From assembly GCA_009594995.1 (NCBI GenBank), contig VOPR01000014.1:62001-126000 (forward strand): DNA of 64,000 nt, given 5' to 3'. The position numbers were made by a program, and so were the translations under genes. This stretch comes from Nitrospira sp. Lineage in GTDB: Bacteria > Nitrospirota > Nitrospiria > Nitrospirales > Nitrospiraceae. The stretch's first letter is position 1; every line of letters begins with the position of its first letter. The notes below the pieces were generated by a model. It saw only the letters and a program-made list of their open reading frames with translations, had not been told where the DNA came from and did no database searches. Of the stretch, positions 46,371 through 55,566 are shown piece by piece.

Positions 46371-47017
46371 ATGAAGAGCTCCATCAGTTCCTCCGGTCGT
46401 TCAATGAACCAATCCGGCTGACAAGCCGCCATCTTCTGACGGTTGCCCATGCCATACCCCACCGCACAGACCCGGATACCCGCATTGTGCCCACCATTGA
46501 TGTCATTCGTACTGTCGCCGATGAGCACCGTGCGATCTTTGTCGACGCCGAGTTGCTCCATCACATGCACGAGCATGCCCGGCTCTGGCTTCAGGCCGAA
46601 GCCATTATCCCCGCCGACCACATAGGCGAAGTGCTGCGGCCCGAGTCCGTTCAAAATCACGTTGGTATATTCGATCGATTTGTTCGTCGCCACGGCCTTC
46701 GGCTTGGCGGAGTAATGCGCGAGGACCTGGTCGATTCCCGGATAGAAGGCGGTGCGGTCGAGGCAATGAGTTAAGTAGTGGCCGCGAAAGATGCGCAGCG
46801 CTTCGTCGTACAGATCCTTCTTACCCTCGCCGACTGCCAGGCGCAGCAGTTTCTTCACGCCGTCTCCGACAAATCCGAAAATTTCCTCCTGCGGACGCTC
46901 CGGCACGCCCAGATCGCGCAACGTCAAATTGACGCTGTCGGCGATATCCCACTTCGACTCGATGAGCGTCCCGTCGAGGTCGAAGATGAGCAAATCGATC
47001 TCAGCCTTCTTGGTCAT
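46367..47017 (-). CDS. Phosphoglycolate-phosphatase-like HAD hydrolase
   Basis: The 216-residue protein has HAD motif I LIFDLDGTLIESK, motif II AVATNKS and motif IV GDSTNDINGGHNAG, with an alpha-helical cap between residues 15 and 80. This is the Gph-like group; removing 2-phosphoglycolate is a likely role but pyrophosphatase activity is possible. The start ATG overlaps the previous stop (ATGA). It is expressed with pyruvate kinase. Confidence 0.87.
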   Translation of the reverse strand: MTKKAEIDLLIFDLDGTLIESKWDIADSVNLTLRDLGVPERPQEEIFGFVGDGVKKLLRLAVGEGKKDLYDEALRIFRGHYLTHCLDRTAFYPGIDQVLAHYSAKPKAVATNKSIEYTNVILNGLGPQHFAYVVGGDNGFGLKPEPGMLVHVMEQLGVDKDRTVLIGDSTNDINGGHNAGIRVCAVGYGMGNRQKMAACQPDWFIERPEELMELFI

Positions 47018-47571
47018 TCTTTTGCCTTTCGCAATTCCGCCTGCAACGCCGTCAATGAGGCCAGCCGCGTCCCGTCTTTTTCTTCCAACATGGCCTGACG
47101 CACCACATTCAGCATGCGCTTCTGACCGACGTGGGGCGGCAGGATCGGTTCCATGATTTTCCAACGCCCGTTCTTTACCTTGAGCCGGACACGCGCCTGC
47201 TCCGTGCCGGGCTCCGGCACAAACCCGGCGGTATCCAGATACATGACGCCCAGCACATGAAACTCTATCGGCACCACCACTTCCAGCCGGTTCACAATCT
47301 CCCACTGCCGGAAATCATCCGGCACCGTGAAGCCGTTGATGACGATCACTTTGCCCCAGGCCGGCTCTTCCTTCCAGTCCACAAATCCCGCCACGGACTC
47401 GAAGGAACTCGCATCGAGCCGCACGCCCTTGTTATCGAGCGCAAAATATTTCTCCACGACCTTGGCCGGTGAATGCGACACCGCATTGGTTTGAGCGAGT
47501 CCGGGGACGGTCCAGGCCGTCAGCCAGACTCCCATCATCAGCATGATGATCATGAGGCGCGCACTCATCAT
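47014..47571 (-). CDS. Exported protein of unknown function
   Basis: The 185-residue protein has a signal peptide (LMIIMLMMGVWLTAWTVPGLAQ) and a small domain with KVVEKYFALDNKGVRLD at the start and GRWKIMEPILPPHV near the end. This resembles nuclear-transport-factor-2-like or DUF4440 folds, without certainty. It starts four bases after pyk and overlaps the HAD gene by four. Confidence 0.8.
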   Translation of the reverse strand: MMSARLMIIMLMMGVWLTAWTVPGLAQTNAVSHSPAKVVEKYFALDNKGVRLDASSFESVAGFVDWKEEPAWGKVIVINGFTVPDDFRQWEIVNRLEVVVPIEFHVLGVMYLDTAGFVPEPGTEQARVRLKVKNGRWKIMEPILPPHVGQKRMLNVVRQAMLEEKDGTRLASLTALQAELRKAKE

Positions 47572-47575
47572 ACCG

Positions 47576-49027
47576 CTATGCCACCTCGTGTAATTTCATG
47601 AGATTCGTTCCACCCGGCTGGCCGATTCTGGTTCCGGACAGAATGACGATACGCTGGCCTGCGGTGACCAAACCTTCCGTCTTCAACCGGCGTTCGGCCT
47701 CGCTGACCCGCTCATCGGTCGTCGGAATCTGGATCATCGTGTAGGGCAAGAGGCCCCAATACAAGGCCATCCGTCGGCGAATCGGTTCAAACGGAGTAAA
47801 CCCGATGATCGGCGCAGCCGGGCGTTGCTTCGACATCAAACGGGCCGTCATTCCTCGCTCGCTGAAGGCTACAATAGCATGCGCACCGGTCGCCGCCGCA
47901 GCCGAGGAAGCCGAGAGACAGATCGCTTCTTCGAATGTCAGACAGGTGTTCTCGGTCGATGCCCGCCTGACGAATCCCGGTCCCGTTTCAACTTCCGCCG
48001 CCCGCACGATCCGATCCATCACCTGCACCACTTCCACGGGATACTGCCCAACGGCCGTTTCGGCTGACAGCATGACCGCGTCCGTTCCATCAAAGACCGC
48101 GTTGGCTACATCCGACGCTTCCGCCCTGGTCGGGCGCACATGTTGCGTCATCGATTCCAACATTTGCGTGGCGGTGATGACCAACCGTCGATGGCGATTC
48201 GCCGTCGCGATAATGCGCTTCTGCAACACCGGCACGGCTTCCGGTCCCAATTCGACACCCAAATCACCGCGCGCAACCATCACCCCGTCCGCATGCGCGA
48301 GGATGGCCTCCAGGTCCCTCACCGCTTCCTGTCGTTCAATTTTGGCAATGACCGGCACATCTCCGCCACAGTCGGCAATCAATTTCTTGGCGGCGAGGAT
48401 ATCTTCCGCGCCGCGCACAAACGAGAGCGCGATATAGTCGACACCCTGCGCCACGCCGAACCGCAAATCCTCCCGGTCTTTTTCGGTGAGGGTCGGCGCG
48501 CTAACGACCGTGCCGGGGAGATTCATGCCTTTATGAGACGTGACACGCCCGCCTGCCACCACCGTGCATTCCACCAGGCCATCGATGATCCTGTCCGCAG
48601 TTAGTTCTATCAGACCGTCATCGATCAATATTTTGGCCCCGGGCCGAATGTCTCTAGTCAGGGCCTGGTAGGTAACGGGAATCTCCTGCACCCTATCGGA
48701 TGCCATCACGCTCCGGGCGCCGATCTGGCCGCCGGATCGCAAGGTCATCGTTCGCAATCGCACCGACTGGCCGACCGTTAACTCCAGCGCGCCGTCGATA
48801 TTCCCGACGCGAATGCGCGGTCCCTGCAAGTCCTGAATGATGGCCACCGCCACTCCCTGACGGTCGGCCGCCTCGCGAATGACTTTGATCGCATGACCAT
48901 GGGTTGCATGCGTCCCGTGGGAAAAATTCAGCCGTGCGGCATTCATGCCGCTCCGTATGAGCTGCTCGAGCACGCCCGCGCCATCGCTCGCTGGGCCGAT
49001 GGTGCAGACGATTTTCGCTTTCCGCAT
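47576..49027 (-). CDS. pyk: Pyruvate kinase
   Basis: Converts phosphoenolpyruvate and ADP to pyruvate and ATP, the last step of glycolysis. The 483-residue protein begins KIVCTIGPAS, has MNAARLNFSHG, VIAKIERQEAV, the MVARGDLGVELG segment (Mg2+ Asp) and VITATQMLESM. ATG 49027 is chosen because the frame upstream adds 30 unmatched residues. It heads an operon of five genes ending with the M16 pair. Confidence 0.96.
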   Translation of the reverse strand: MRKAKIVCTIGPASDGAGVLEQLIRSGMNAARLNFSHGTHATHGHAIKVIREAADRQGVAVAIIQDLQGPRIRVGNIDGALELTVGQSVRLRTMTLRSGGQIGARSVMASDRVQEIPVTYQALTRDIRPGAKILIDDGLIELTADRIIDGLVECTVVAGGRVTSHKGMNLPGTVVSAPTLTEKDREDLRFGVAQGVDYIALSFVRGAEDILAAKKLIADCGGDVPVIAKIERQEAVRDLEAILAHADGVMVARGDLGVELGPEAVPVLQKRIIATANRHRRLVITATQMLESMTQHVRPTRAEASDVANAVFDGTDAVMLSAETAVGQYPVEVVQVMDRIVRAAEVETGPGFVRRASTENTCLTFEEAICLSASSAAAATGAHAIVAFSERGMTARLMSKQRPAAPIIGFTPFEPIRRRMALYWGLLPYTMIQIPTTDERVSEAERRLKTEGLVTAGQRIVILSGTRIGQPGGTNLMKLHEVA

Positions 49028-49236
49028 GCTGCTGTTCTTCTGTCTTGACAAGATTGGCCTGGCACACCATCTTGTACGTGAACGGTGAGGCTCGATGCGT
49101 CCCTGATACGTCAGCAACGGGTCATTCTAACAAACCCGTCCGCATGCCGCAAAAGAACATCTGCATGCATTCAGGAGAATCACGACGCCGGACGCATTAA
49201 AATTTTCTTACGAACCCCCACACCACGAGGCCTTTC

Positions 49237-51576
49237 ATGAGCGCATCGGACAAGCAGTCAACTGATCAGTTGGACTTTGTCACGATAGACGGCCTGCTGG
49301 CCTATGGAGAAGCCCTCGCACAACGTACCTCGAGCGGCCGATTCCTGTTGCCGCCTCCTCCACCGCCATCGACCGACCGGCTGCAGCGCGCGCAGGCCGC
49401 GACAGACCGGATCAGGACATTCATCCAGCATGCGCAGGCTGGCTTACCCAGCGCCGAGGCATACCGCGCCGCTCGGCAGGACCTGCTCGTCAACGCATGT
49501 GGGAATGATCCGTTGGTCTTTTTCGCAGCATGGAATCTGCTGCTCGCACGCGGGGAACTCGCGCCCTTATATCGGGCTCCGATCGGCGCGACCCAAAAGC
49601 CTGCACATCGCCGCCCCGTCGCCATCGTGCCGCGGACTCAACTGACCCCGCAGCTGGCCGAAGGCCGGATCGTGCTGGATCTGGGCGATGACCGCTTCTG
49701 GCTGCTTCCCCGCGACCTCGGCGACCGCACCCTGTTTCTCACCATGCGCCACGGTGTCTCCGAGGTGGAAAGCAAAACCCATCGCGTGGGCCGGCGACTG
49801 GCAAATGTGCTGGATACCGAGCGCGGCGTGCCCAGGGCCGAAGCCGTGGGGGCTGCGCTGGCCCGTATGGTGGGTGTCGTCGGTCAGCAATTGGGCTATC
49901 TGCAATTGCGTAACTATCTCGATCCGCGCACCTTCCTCCACCTCATCAGTCACAGCCCGAACACGGCACAACTCTGCGAGCGTATCACCAAGGCGTTGCT
50001 TCCGGACCGGGCGGATGCGGTGCATCCCCACGTCGAACCGACCCTGGAGTCGCAAGATTTCGGCTGGGTCACCGGCATGGAAAAACAGGCGGAGCTCGAG
50101 GCGGCCGCTCAGGCCTTCGGGGTCGATTCGAAAACCGCCAAACGGCTGATCAAACATCCCTTCTATAGCTACCCCGGAGGGCATTCATTCTTCGATCTCT
50201 ACGTCGATGTCATCGACGGTCTCCACCGGCTAGGCCGTTCTCACCCGGGAGAAGTCTTGTGTCTCTATACTCACAGTTCGACGCTGCGCGCGCTGCGGAT
50301 TTACCTCGATCCGCGGCCGTTCCGGGAAGCCTTCTCCGAATTCGGTGAATATAAGGAAGGGCAGGACAATGTGGTGCTGCTCACGCTGGAGAACGGCAAA
50401 CTTTCCGGCTATTCCACCGCGGTAGGCTTGATCGAAAGCGATCGGGTCGCACGCGAGGCCTGGGTGACGGTTGAACGGGAACGAAGCCAGCGCGTCACCC
50501 TCAAGCCGGGACGCATTAAACGCCTCATCGCCCTGGTGTCTGGCGGGGATTTCGGTGGCGGCGGGGCAGCCTTGAAGGAGTTGCGCGTCACCGGTAACCG
50601 TTTCGGTTTGGATGTCTTGTTTGTCCGGCACGGATTTCTCGGCCTGGCCAACAATTGGATCGATGCCGTGACCGAGGAAGACACGCGCGGCATGAGCAGC
50701 CATGCCAGCAGCCCCATCGGCAGCAGCCGGTTCGAGGATTTCAAGGACGAGCAGGTGCAACGCGCCGCGATGCGTTCCTTAGCCCCCTATCTGGAAGACT
50801 CGGCGCTCGTGGTCCTGGGAGGCGACGGCAGCTTGCGCGGTGCGCGGGCGATTCACGAGACGTACGGCGTGCAAGTCGTGGGTATTCCCGGCACCATCGA
50901 CAACAATATCGCCGGCACGACTTCGCTGGGATTTCATTCAGCCATCGCCCTCGCGAATCAATCCATCGAATCGCTCAAAGCCACCAGCGCCGCGATGGGC
51001 AGCATCTTCTTTGTCGAGGTCATGGGCGCCGGGTCCGGCCACCTGGCCTTGGCATGCGCCTATCAGGCTAGAGCGGAAGGGATCCTGGTCAATGAGCATC
51101 CTGATCCCGACGCGTATATCGAAGAGATTGTCCTCGGTACGTTGAAGCACACGTTAGGCGTGCCCAACAAGAGTCACATCTTTGTCGTGGCGGAGCGGAC
51201 TCCTCACCGGCATCACCGGGAAGGCGGGGTCCATGGTCTGGTTGAATATGTGGCGCAGACCATTGCCACATGGCCGCAACGTCGGGAGTCGTCGGGCCAG
51301 TACTCGCTGGCTTCGGCCACAAAAGCCACCATTCTCGGGCATACGCTCAGAGGCGCCCCGCCGACACCGGAAGATAAAATGATCGCGCAGCATCTCGCCT
51401 ACGAAACGGTACGCCGTCTGGTCGAGCAACCGGAGAGCATCGTCGGCTGCATGGTGGCCTATCACGATTCGAACCGGATCGAAACGGTTCCCTTGCATGC
51501 CGTGGCGCCCAAGCCCTTCGACTGGGAATTGTTCACCCGCATGCACGGGGCGGAGCTGCCGCACGACAGGGTTTAG
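49237..51576 (+). CDS. Fusion of histidine phosphatase and phosphofructokinase domains
   Basis: A 779-residue protein. The N-terminal half (about 165-420) is a histidine-phosphatase domain: MRHG (catalytic His at residue 172) and a later THSSTLRAL matching the second His. The C-terminal half (about 430-770) is a phosphofructokinase fold: SGGDFGGGG (436), GGDGS (528), GIPGTIDNN (Asp555), and GHTLRGA. The third residue of GGDGS is Gly, typical of ATP-dependent enzymes. By-eye alignment with E. coli PfkA shows Arg162 to Gly, Arg171 to Ala (EVMGAGSG), Arg243 to Lys and Asp129 to Asn, so fructose-6-phosphate binding is in doubt. Residues 1-165 are unassigned. Diverges from pyk. Confidence 0.85.
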   Translation: MSASDKQSTDQLDFVTIDGLLAYGEALAQRTSSGRFLLPPPPPPSTDRLQRAQAATDRIRTFIQHAQAGLPSAEAYRAARQDLLVNACGNDPLVFFAAWNLLLARGELAPLYRAPIGATQKPAHRRPVAIVPRTQLTPQLAEGRIVLDLGDDRFWLLPRDLGDRTLFLTMRHGVSEVESKTHRVGRRLANVLDTERGVPRAEAVGAALARMVGVVGQQLGYLQLRNYLDPRTFLHLISHSPNTAQLCERITKALLPDRADAVHPHVEPTLESQDFGWVTGMEKQAELEAAAQAFGVDSKTAKRLIKHPFYSYPGGHSFFDLYVDVIDGLHRLGRSHPGEVLCLYTHSSTLRALRIYLDPRPFREAFSEFGEYKEGQDNVVLLTLENGKLSGYSTAVGLIESDRVAREAWVTVERERSQRVTLKPGRIKRLIALVSGGDFGGGGAALKELRVTGNRFGLDVLFVRHGFLGLANNWIDAVTEEDTRGMSSHASSPIGSSRFEDFKDEQVQRAAMRSLAPYLEDSALVVLGGDGSLRGARAIHETYGVQVVGIPGTIDNNIAGTTSLGFHSAIALANQSIESLKATSAAMGSIFFVEVMGAGSGHLALACAYQARAEGILVNEHPDPDAYIEEIVLGTLKHTLGVPNKSHIFVVAERTPHRHHREGGVHGLVEYVAQTIATWPQRRESSGQYSLASATKATILGHTLRGAPPTPEDKMIAQHLAYETVRRLVEQPESIVGCMVAYHDSNRIETVPLHAVAPKPFDWELFTRMHGAELPHDRV

Positions 51577-51600
51577 CTCGGATGATTCATGAATGCCGTT

Positions 51601-51720
51601 GCGAGGCGTTCGAGACCGAAGCCCGCCGGGGCTTCTCGCAAGTAAGGCCGACGCAGGCGTACGTGCAGTCCGGCGAGGAGGCCGAACGAGAAAAGCCCCG
51701 CCGGGCGAGAGGATCGGACG
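51601..51720. repeat. Intergenic palindromic element
   Basis: It contains a perfect hairpin, GAAGCCC (51618-51624) / GGGCTTC (51629-51635), and a second related palindrome GCCCCGCCGGGC near 51694-51706. The two arms are near inverted copies of each other with one mismatch, so a larger cruciform is possible. It sits after the phosphatase-kinase fusion gene and may also help end its transcript. Related in texture to 30873-30985. Confidence 0.5.
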
Positions 51721-51792
51721 GCGTAGCACGTTGACCGCCCCCATGTGACATGTTAGGGTCGTGCCTGTTGATGTCATCGGTCATGAATCACC

Positions 51793-52254
51793 ATGTCTGT
51801 TCCACGTTTCACAGGTCTTATTCTTTGGCTGTGCGCGGCACTGCTCCTTCACCTGAGCGTCGCATTCACGGCTGAACCAGGCCCAACACTTCTCGACACA
51901 CCGGCTCCGCTCCTCACTCCCGCTCCCAACCAGGCTCCGAACGCACAGACCGGCTCAGTGCGAGCCGGTCCCGAAACGAATCCGCGCAATGTGCGCGACG
52001 CCATCCCGCCGGTGGCACGGGACACACTCAAAGCCATAGAAGCCCGGCATGGAGAGCCCCTGCCGGGGTATGTCGGGGGACGGAATTTTCAGAATCGTGA
52101 ACGCGTCCTCCCGCGAGGCCGCTATCGCGAGTACGACGTGCATCCGAAAGTGGCGGGGAAAAATCGCGGGGCCGAACGGATCGTCATCAATCAGGCCAAC
52201 GGCAAGGCCTATTACACGGCCGATCACTATCGCTCATTTATTCCGATGAATTGA
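51793..52254 (+). CDS. Exported barnase-like ribonuclease
   Basis: The 153-residue protein has a signal peptide (LILWLCAALLLHLSVAF), a Pro/Ala-rich linker to about residue 70 and a C-terminal barnase/RNase N1 domain. The catalytic triad of this family is complete: Glu113 (YREYDV), Arg129 (AERIV) and His145 (ADHYRSF). It should cut single-stranded RNA. It is followed six bases later by a barstar-like protein, matching the known RNase-inhibitor pairing. Likely secreted; effector or nutrient role cannot be told apart. Confidence 0.87.
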   Translation: MSVPRFTGLILWLCAALLLHLSVAFTAEPGPTLLDTPAPLLTPAPNQAPNAQTGSVRAGPETNPRNVRDAIPPVARDTLKAIEARHGEPLPGYVGGRNFQNRERVLPRGRYREYDVHPKVAGKNRGAERIVINQANGKAYYTADHYRSFIPMN

Positions 52255-52260
52255 GGATAC

Positions 52261-52797
52261 ATGTCGATTACTGCGCTCCAATCGATCAAGAAACCATGGG
52301 CCCATCTCCTGGTGCATGCCGAGGGAGAGGCGCTGGATAAATTGCTGTCGGTTCCCGCCCACTTCGTGATCAAGACCATCTCCGGCAAGAAATGTAAGAC
52401 CAAGACCGGACTGTTGGATGAATTCAGCCGGGTCTTCTCGTTTCCGGACTACTTCGGCCATAACTGGGACGCCCTGGAAGAATGTCTCGCCGACCTCGAC
52501 TGGCTGCCGGCCAAGGGGTATCTCGTCCTGGTCACGGATGCCGACCAGGTGCTGACGAAACCCGACGAAGAGGACGACTTTGAAACCTTCGTGGAAATCT
52601 TGAATGAAGCCGGCGAGGCCTGGAGTCTCAAAGAATCCGACGACGCAACGGGAAACGGACTGCCGTTTCATGCCGTGCTGGCGGTCTCGGAGCGACATAA
52701 ACGTACCCGCCACAATTGGTTCGCACCGCCCTTAGCCATGGAGCGCAAGGGGGCCAAATCCACCGGATCAAAGGGATCGAAAACCAGCGGCCGTTAG
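52261..52797 (+). CDS. Barstar-like ribonuclease inhibitor
   Basis: The 178-residue cytosolic protein has the barstar signature FPDYFGHNWDALEECLADLDW (residues about 60-81), which holds the acidic face that plugs the RNase site. It protects the producer from the adjacent barnase-like enzyme. It is longer than classical barstar (about 90): an extra C-terminal segment of about 60 residues ends in a Lys/Ser/Gly-rich tail. No signal peptide, as expected for an immunity protein. Confidence 0.9.
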   Translation: MSITALQSIKKPWAHLLVHAEGEALDKLLSVPAHFVIKTISGKKCKTKTGLLDEFSRVFSFPDYFGHNWDALEECLADLDWLPAKGYLVLVTDADQVLTKPDEEDDFETFVEILNEAGEAWSLKESDDATGNGLPFHAVLAVSERHKRTRHNWFAPPLAMERKGAKSTGSKGSKTSGR

Positions 52798-52831
52798 GCC
52801 GCGGCGATTCCCGCACATTCAAGGAGGTCAC

Positions 52832-53242
52832 ATGGGACTGTTCGATCAACTCGGTCAGGCGGCAGCAGGCATGATGGCGAACAAGGGTGAGCAGAATCCC
52901 TTGATGCAAGCCTTGATCGGCCTACTCGGGCAAAACAGTAACGTCGGCGGACTCAGTGGATTGATTCAATCTTTCCAGAAGAACGGCCTGGGCGACATCG
53001 TCAATTCCTGGGTCAGCACTGGCAAGAACCTGCCGATCTCCCCCGAACAGATCCAACAGGGCTTGGGCGGCGACCTGTTGAAACAATTGGCCTCGCAAGC
53101 GGGACTGAGTCCGGAAGCAGCCGGCGGTCAACTGGCGAGTCTGTTGCCTGGCTTGATCGACAAGCTGACGCCAGACGGCAAGATGCCGGACTCAAACTTG
53201 ATTGAACAGGGATTGAATCTCTTACGGGGAAAACTGGGGTAG
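52832..53242 (+). CDS. YidB family protein (DUF937)
   Basis: The 136-residue protein begins MGLFDQLGQAA and has LMQALIGLLGQ, GLIQSFQKNGLGDIVNSWVSTG and NLPISPEQIQQGLG, which are standard for YidB. AAGGAGGTCAC is a strong ribosome site. Function not well known; predicted soluble. Confidence 0.9.
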   Translation: MGLFDQLGQAAAGMMANKGEQNPLMQALIGLLGQNSNVGGLSGLIQSFQKNGLGDIVNSWVSTGKNLPISPEQIQQGLGGDLLKQLASQAGLSPEAAGGQLASLLPGLIDKLTPDGKMPDSNLIEQGLNLLRGKLG

Positions 53243-53287
53243 GTCGAACGCCCGACTCACTGGCGAGCGAATTACCAGTGGCCGGAA

Positions 53288-53530
53288 TTAGCAGAGTGAA
53301 AAAAACCGCCCCATCTGACGCTGTACCCACCGGGTAAGCCCCCAGGACAGGTCGTTGGCGCGCGAGAGCAGCCAGACCTTCGGCGTGACGACCTGTCTCA
53401 CGCTCAGGCTCAGCGACGTGAAATGATCACCACAGAGCCCATGCGTTTCGCTGGGATCGTCAATCGGTGACTTCTCACGCAAAAACGCCGGCTTACCGTC
53501 TCGTACACACCAGGCACAGAGCACTTTCAC
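53288..53530 (-). CDS. Small Cys-rich protein, paralogue of 53741-53968
   Basis: The 80-residue protein starts with GTG after GGAGTGAGCCA. It shares a pattern with the protein at 53741: K-V-(L/I)-C-x-W-C near the N-terminus and E-T-H-G-(L/I)-C about 25 residues later. The two Cys pairs and the His could form one small zinc site. The C-terminal half is basic. No known family. Confidence 0.7.
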   Translation of the reverse strand: MKVLCAWCVRDGKPAFLREKSPIDDPSETHGLCGDHFTSLSLSVRQVVTPKVWLLSRANDLSWGLTRWVQRQMGRFFSLC

Positions 53531-53740
53531 TGGCTCACTCCATTCGTTGCAGTCCGACTAGCCCCACTGGAGGCGCAAGAGCCGCACCAGCCAGAGAGAT
53601 TGGACCGACTTACAATTTTTTCATGGGGTTAGAGGAACTGACCGAGCAGGATTCGACCATTCCGCCTGTCAGACACGTGGCATTCTGGCAACGATTGACA
53701 TTTTTTGTCCCTATTGCCAGGTGAGGTCTAACGCAGATCA

Positions 53741-53968
53741 TCATAGCAGCGCGGCAACGGGTTCAGCTCGTCGGCGGGCGACCACGGGCTCATACCGTGG
53801 CAACAGTCCCTCTTCGTAACCGGGCACGAGTGGATCCCGCCCGACACCCATTTGCTGGAGGTGACTGGAACAAATACCATGGGTTTCGCGCCCATCGGCC
53901 AGCGGGGCCTTTTCCCGCACCACGGCCGGTCGCCCCTCGCTTTCGCACCAGGAACAAATCACTTTCAT
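53741..53968 (-). CDS. Small Cys-rich protein, paralogue of 53288-53530
   Basis: The 75-residue protein starts with ATG after AGGAGAATAAG. It shows MKVICSWC, then VVREKAP, then ETHGICSSH. Shared positions with the downstream paralogue include the CxWC pair, R-E-K-(S/A)-P and E-T-H-G-x-C. Function unknown. Confidence 0.75.
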   Translation of the reverse strand: MKVICSWCESEGRPAVVREKAPLADGRETHGICSSHLQQMGVGRDPLVPGYEEGLLPRYEPVVARRRAEPVAALL

Positions 53969-54234
53969 CTTATTCTCCTACGCAGTGATACCCGGTATTC
54001 AGCAAAACTTGCGCCACTCGCAGAAGATACGATAACCCATTATTTTGTTTATACAAATGTGCTCGAGTCGAATCAGGAGCTCTGCTTGGTGTATCCATTC
54101 GGATAAAACATTGTATCGAATCATCCGCCGGGCCGGATGCCAGTCTCGTCCGCGTGAAGGGCCTCCGCAATTGACCGTTTTGAATTTCCCATGGTAGGTT
54201 GGCGCCCCAACTCACCCCTCGATGAAAGAGGCCC

Positions 54235-55518
54235 ATGAAAACACTACGCTCGGAACAACTCTTCGCAGAGGCACAACAGATCATTCCCGGAGGCGTCAAT
54301 AGCCCGGTTCGAGCCTTTCGCTCAGTCGGGGGACAGCCTCGATTCATCGCCCGCGCCAAAGGCGCACGCCTCTATGATGTCGACGGAAACAGCTACCTCG
54401 ATTACGTTCTCTCCTGGGGCCCGATGATTCTGGGCCATGCGCCAGCCACCGTGACTAAAGCCATCCAACAGGCCGCCGCGAACGGCACTAGCTATGGCGC
54501 GCCGACGGAATTGGAAATCCAACTGGCCACGATGATTCGCGAGGCCCTGCCCTCAATGGAACAGGTCCGGCTGGTGAGTTCAGGAACCGAGGCAGTCATG
54601 AGCGCCATTCGCGTGGCCCGTGCCTATACCAAACGCGACGGCATTCTGAAATTCGAAGGTTGTTATCACGGCCACAGCGACTATCTGCTAGCCAAGGCCG
54701 GTTCTGGACTGACCACCCTCGGCATTCCCGACTGTCCCGGCGTCCCGGAAGATTTCACGAAACACACCTTGACCGCGCCCTATAACGACCTGGTGACGGC
54801 GGAAAAGTTGATCAAGAAACATTACCGCCAGCTGGCCTGTATCATCGTCGAACCGATCGCCGGAAACATGGGCGTCATCCCGCCTTCTCCCGAATTCCTG
54901 GAAGGCCTGCGGAAGCTGACCGATGCCCACGGCATGTTGCTGATTTTCGACGAGGTGATCTCGGGATTCCGCGTTCAATACGGCGGCGCGCAAACGCTCT
55001 ACGGCATCAAGCCTGATCTGACGATCCTGGGCAAAATCATCGGCGGGGGACTGCCCGTGGGGGCCTATGGCGGCGCGAAAGACATCATGAAGATGATTGC
55101 GCCATCCGGGCCGGTCTATCAGGCCGGCACGTTGTCAGGAAATCCGTTGGCCGTCACGGCAGGAATCGAAACGTTGAAGCGGCTGAAAAAACCCGGCACC
55201 TATGAACAACTCGAACAACGCTCGGCGGCATTGGCCGAAGGATTGGGGAAGATTGCACGCAAGGCTAGAATCCCCCTCACGCAAACCCGGGTCGCGTCGA
55301 TGATGTGTGCGTTTTTCACTCCGGGACCGGTGGTGGATTGGGCCACCGCCAAGAAGTGCGAGACGAAGGTCTACGCGAAATTCTTTCACCAGATGCTGGA
55401 TGCGGGAGTGTACCTGGCCCCATCACAGTTTGAAGCCGCCTTCATGTCCCTGGCCCATACCCCGAAGGACATTGAGCGCACTCTCAACGCGGCCCAAACC
55501 GCATTCAAGAACCTCTGA
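54235..55518 (+). CDS. hemL: Glutamate-1-semialdehyde 2,1-aminomutase
   Basis: Converts glutamate-1-semialdehyde to 5-aminolevulinate for haem synthesis, using pyridoxal phosphate. The 427-residue protein begins with SEQLFAEAQQIIPGGVNSPVR, has DVDGNSYLDYV, FDEVISGFRV and the PLP lysine in TILGKIIGGGLPVGAYGG. Length is normal. An AGAGG lies four bases before the ATG. Monocistronic as far as visible. Confidence 0.97.
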   Translation: MKTLRSEQLFAEAQQIIPGGVNSPVRAFRSVGGQPRFIARAKGARLYDVDGNSYLDYVLSWGPMILGHAPATVTKAIQQAAANGTSYGAPTELEIQLATMIREALPSMEQVRLVSSGTEAVMSAIRVARAYTKRDGILKFEGCYHGHSDYLLAKAGSGLTTLGIPDCPGVPEDFTKHTLTAPYNDLVTAEKLIKKHYRQLACIIVEPIAGNMGVIPPSPEFLEGLRKLTDAHGMLLIFDEVISGFRVQYGGAQTLYGIKPDLTILGKIIGGGLPVGAYGGAKDIMKMIAPSGPVYQAGTLSGNPLAVTAGIETLKRLKKPGTYEQLEQRSAALAEGLGKIARKARIPLTQTRVASMMCAFFTPGPVVDWATAKKCETKVYAKFFHQMLDAGVYLAPSQFEAAFMSLAHTPKDIERTLNAAQTAFKNL

Positions 55519-55566
55519 CCTGGGGCGAAACGGCGGGCGTCGTTCGTCTTTGGTGGGAGTCATTGC

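Noticed and set aside
54190..54215. Possible hemL promoter (TTGACC with TAGGTT about 18 bases on)
   Set aside because: The second box is a poor match and the position could not be confirmed; it is within normal chance for this region.
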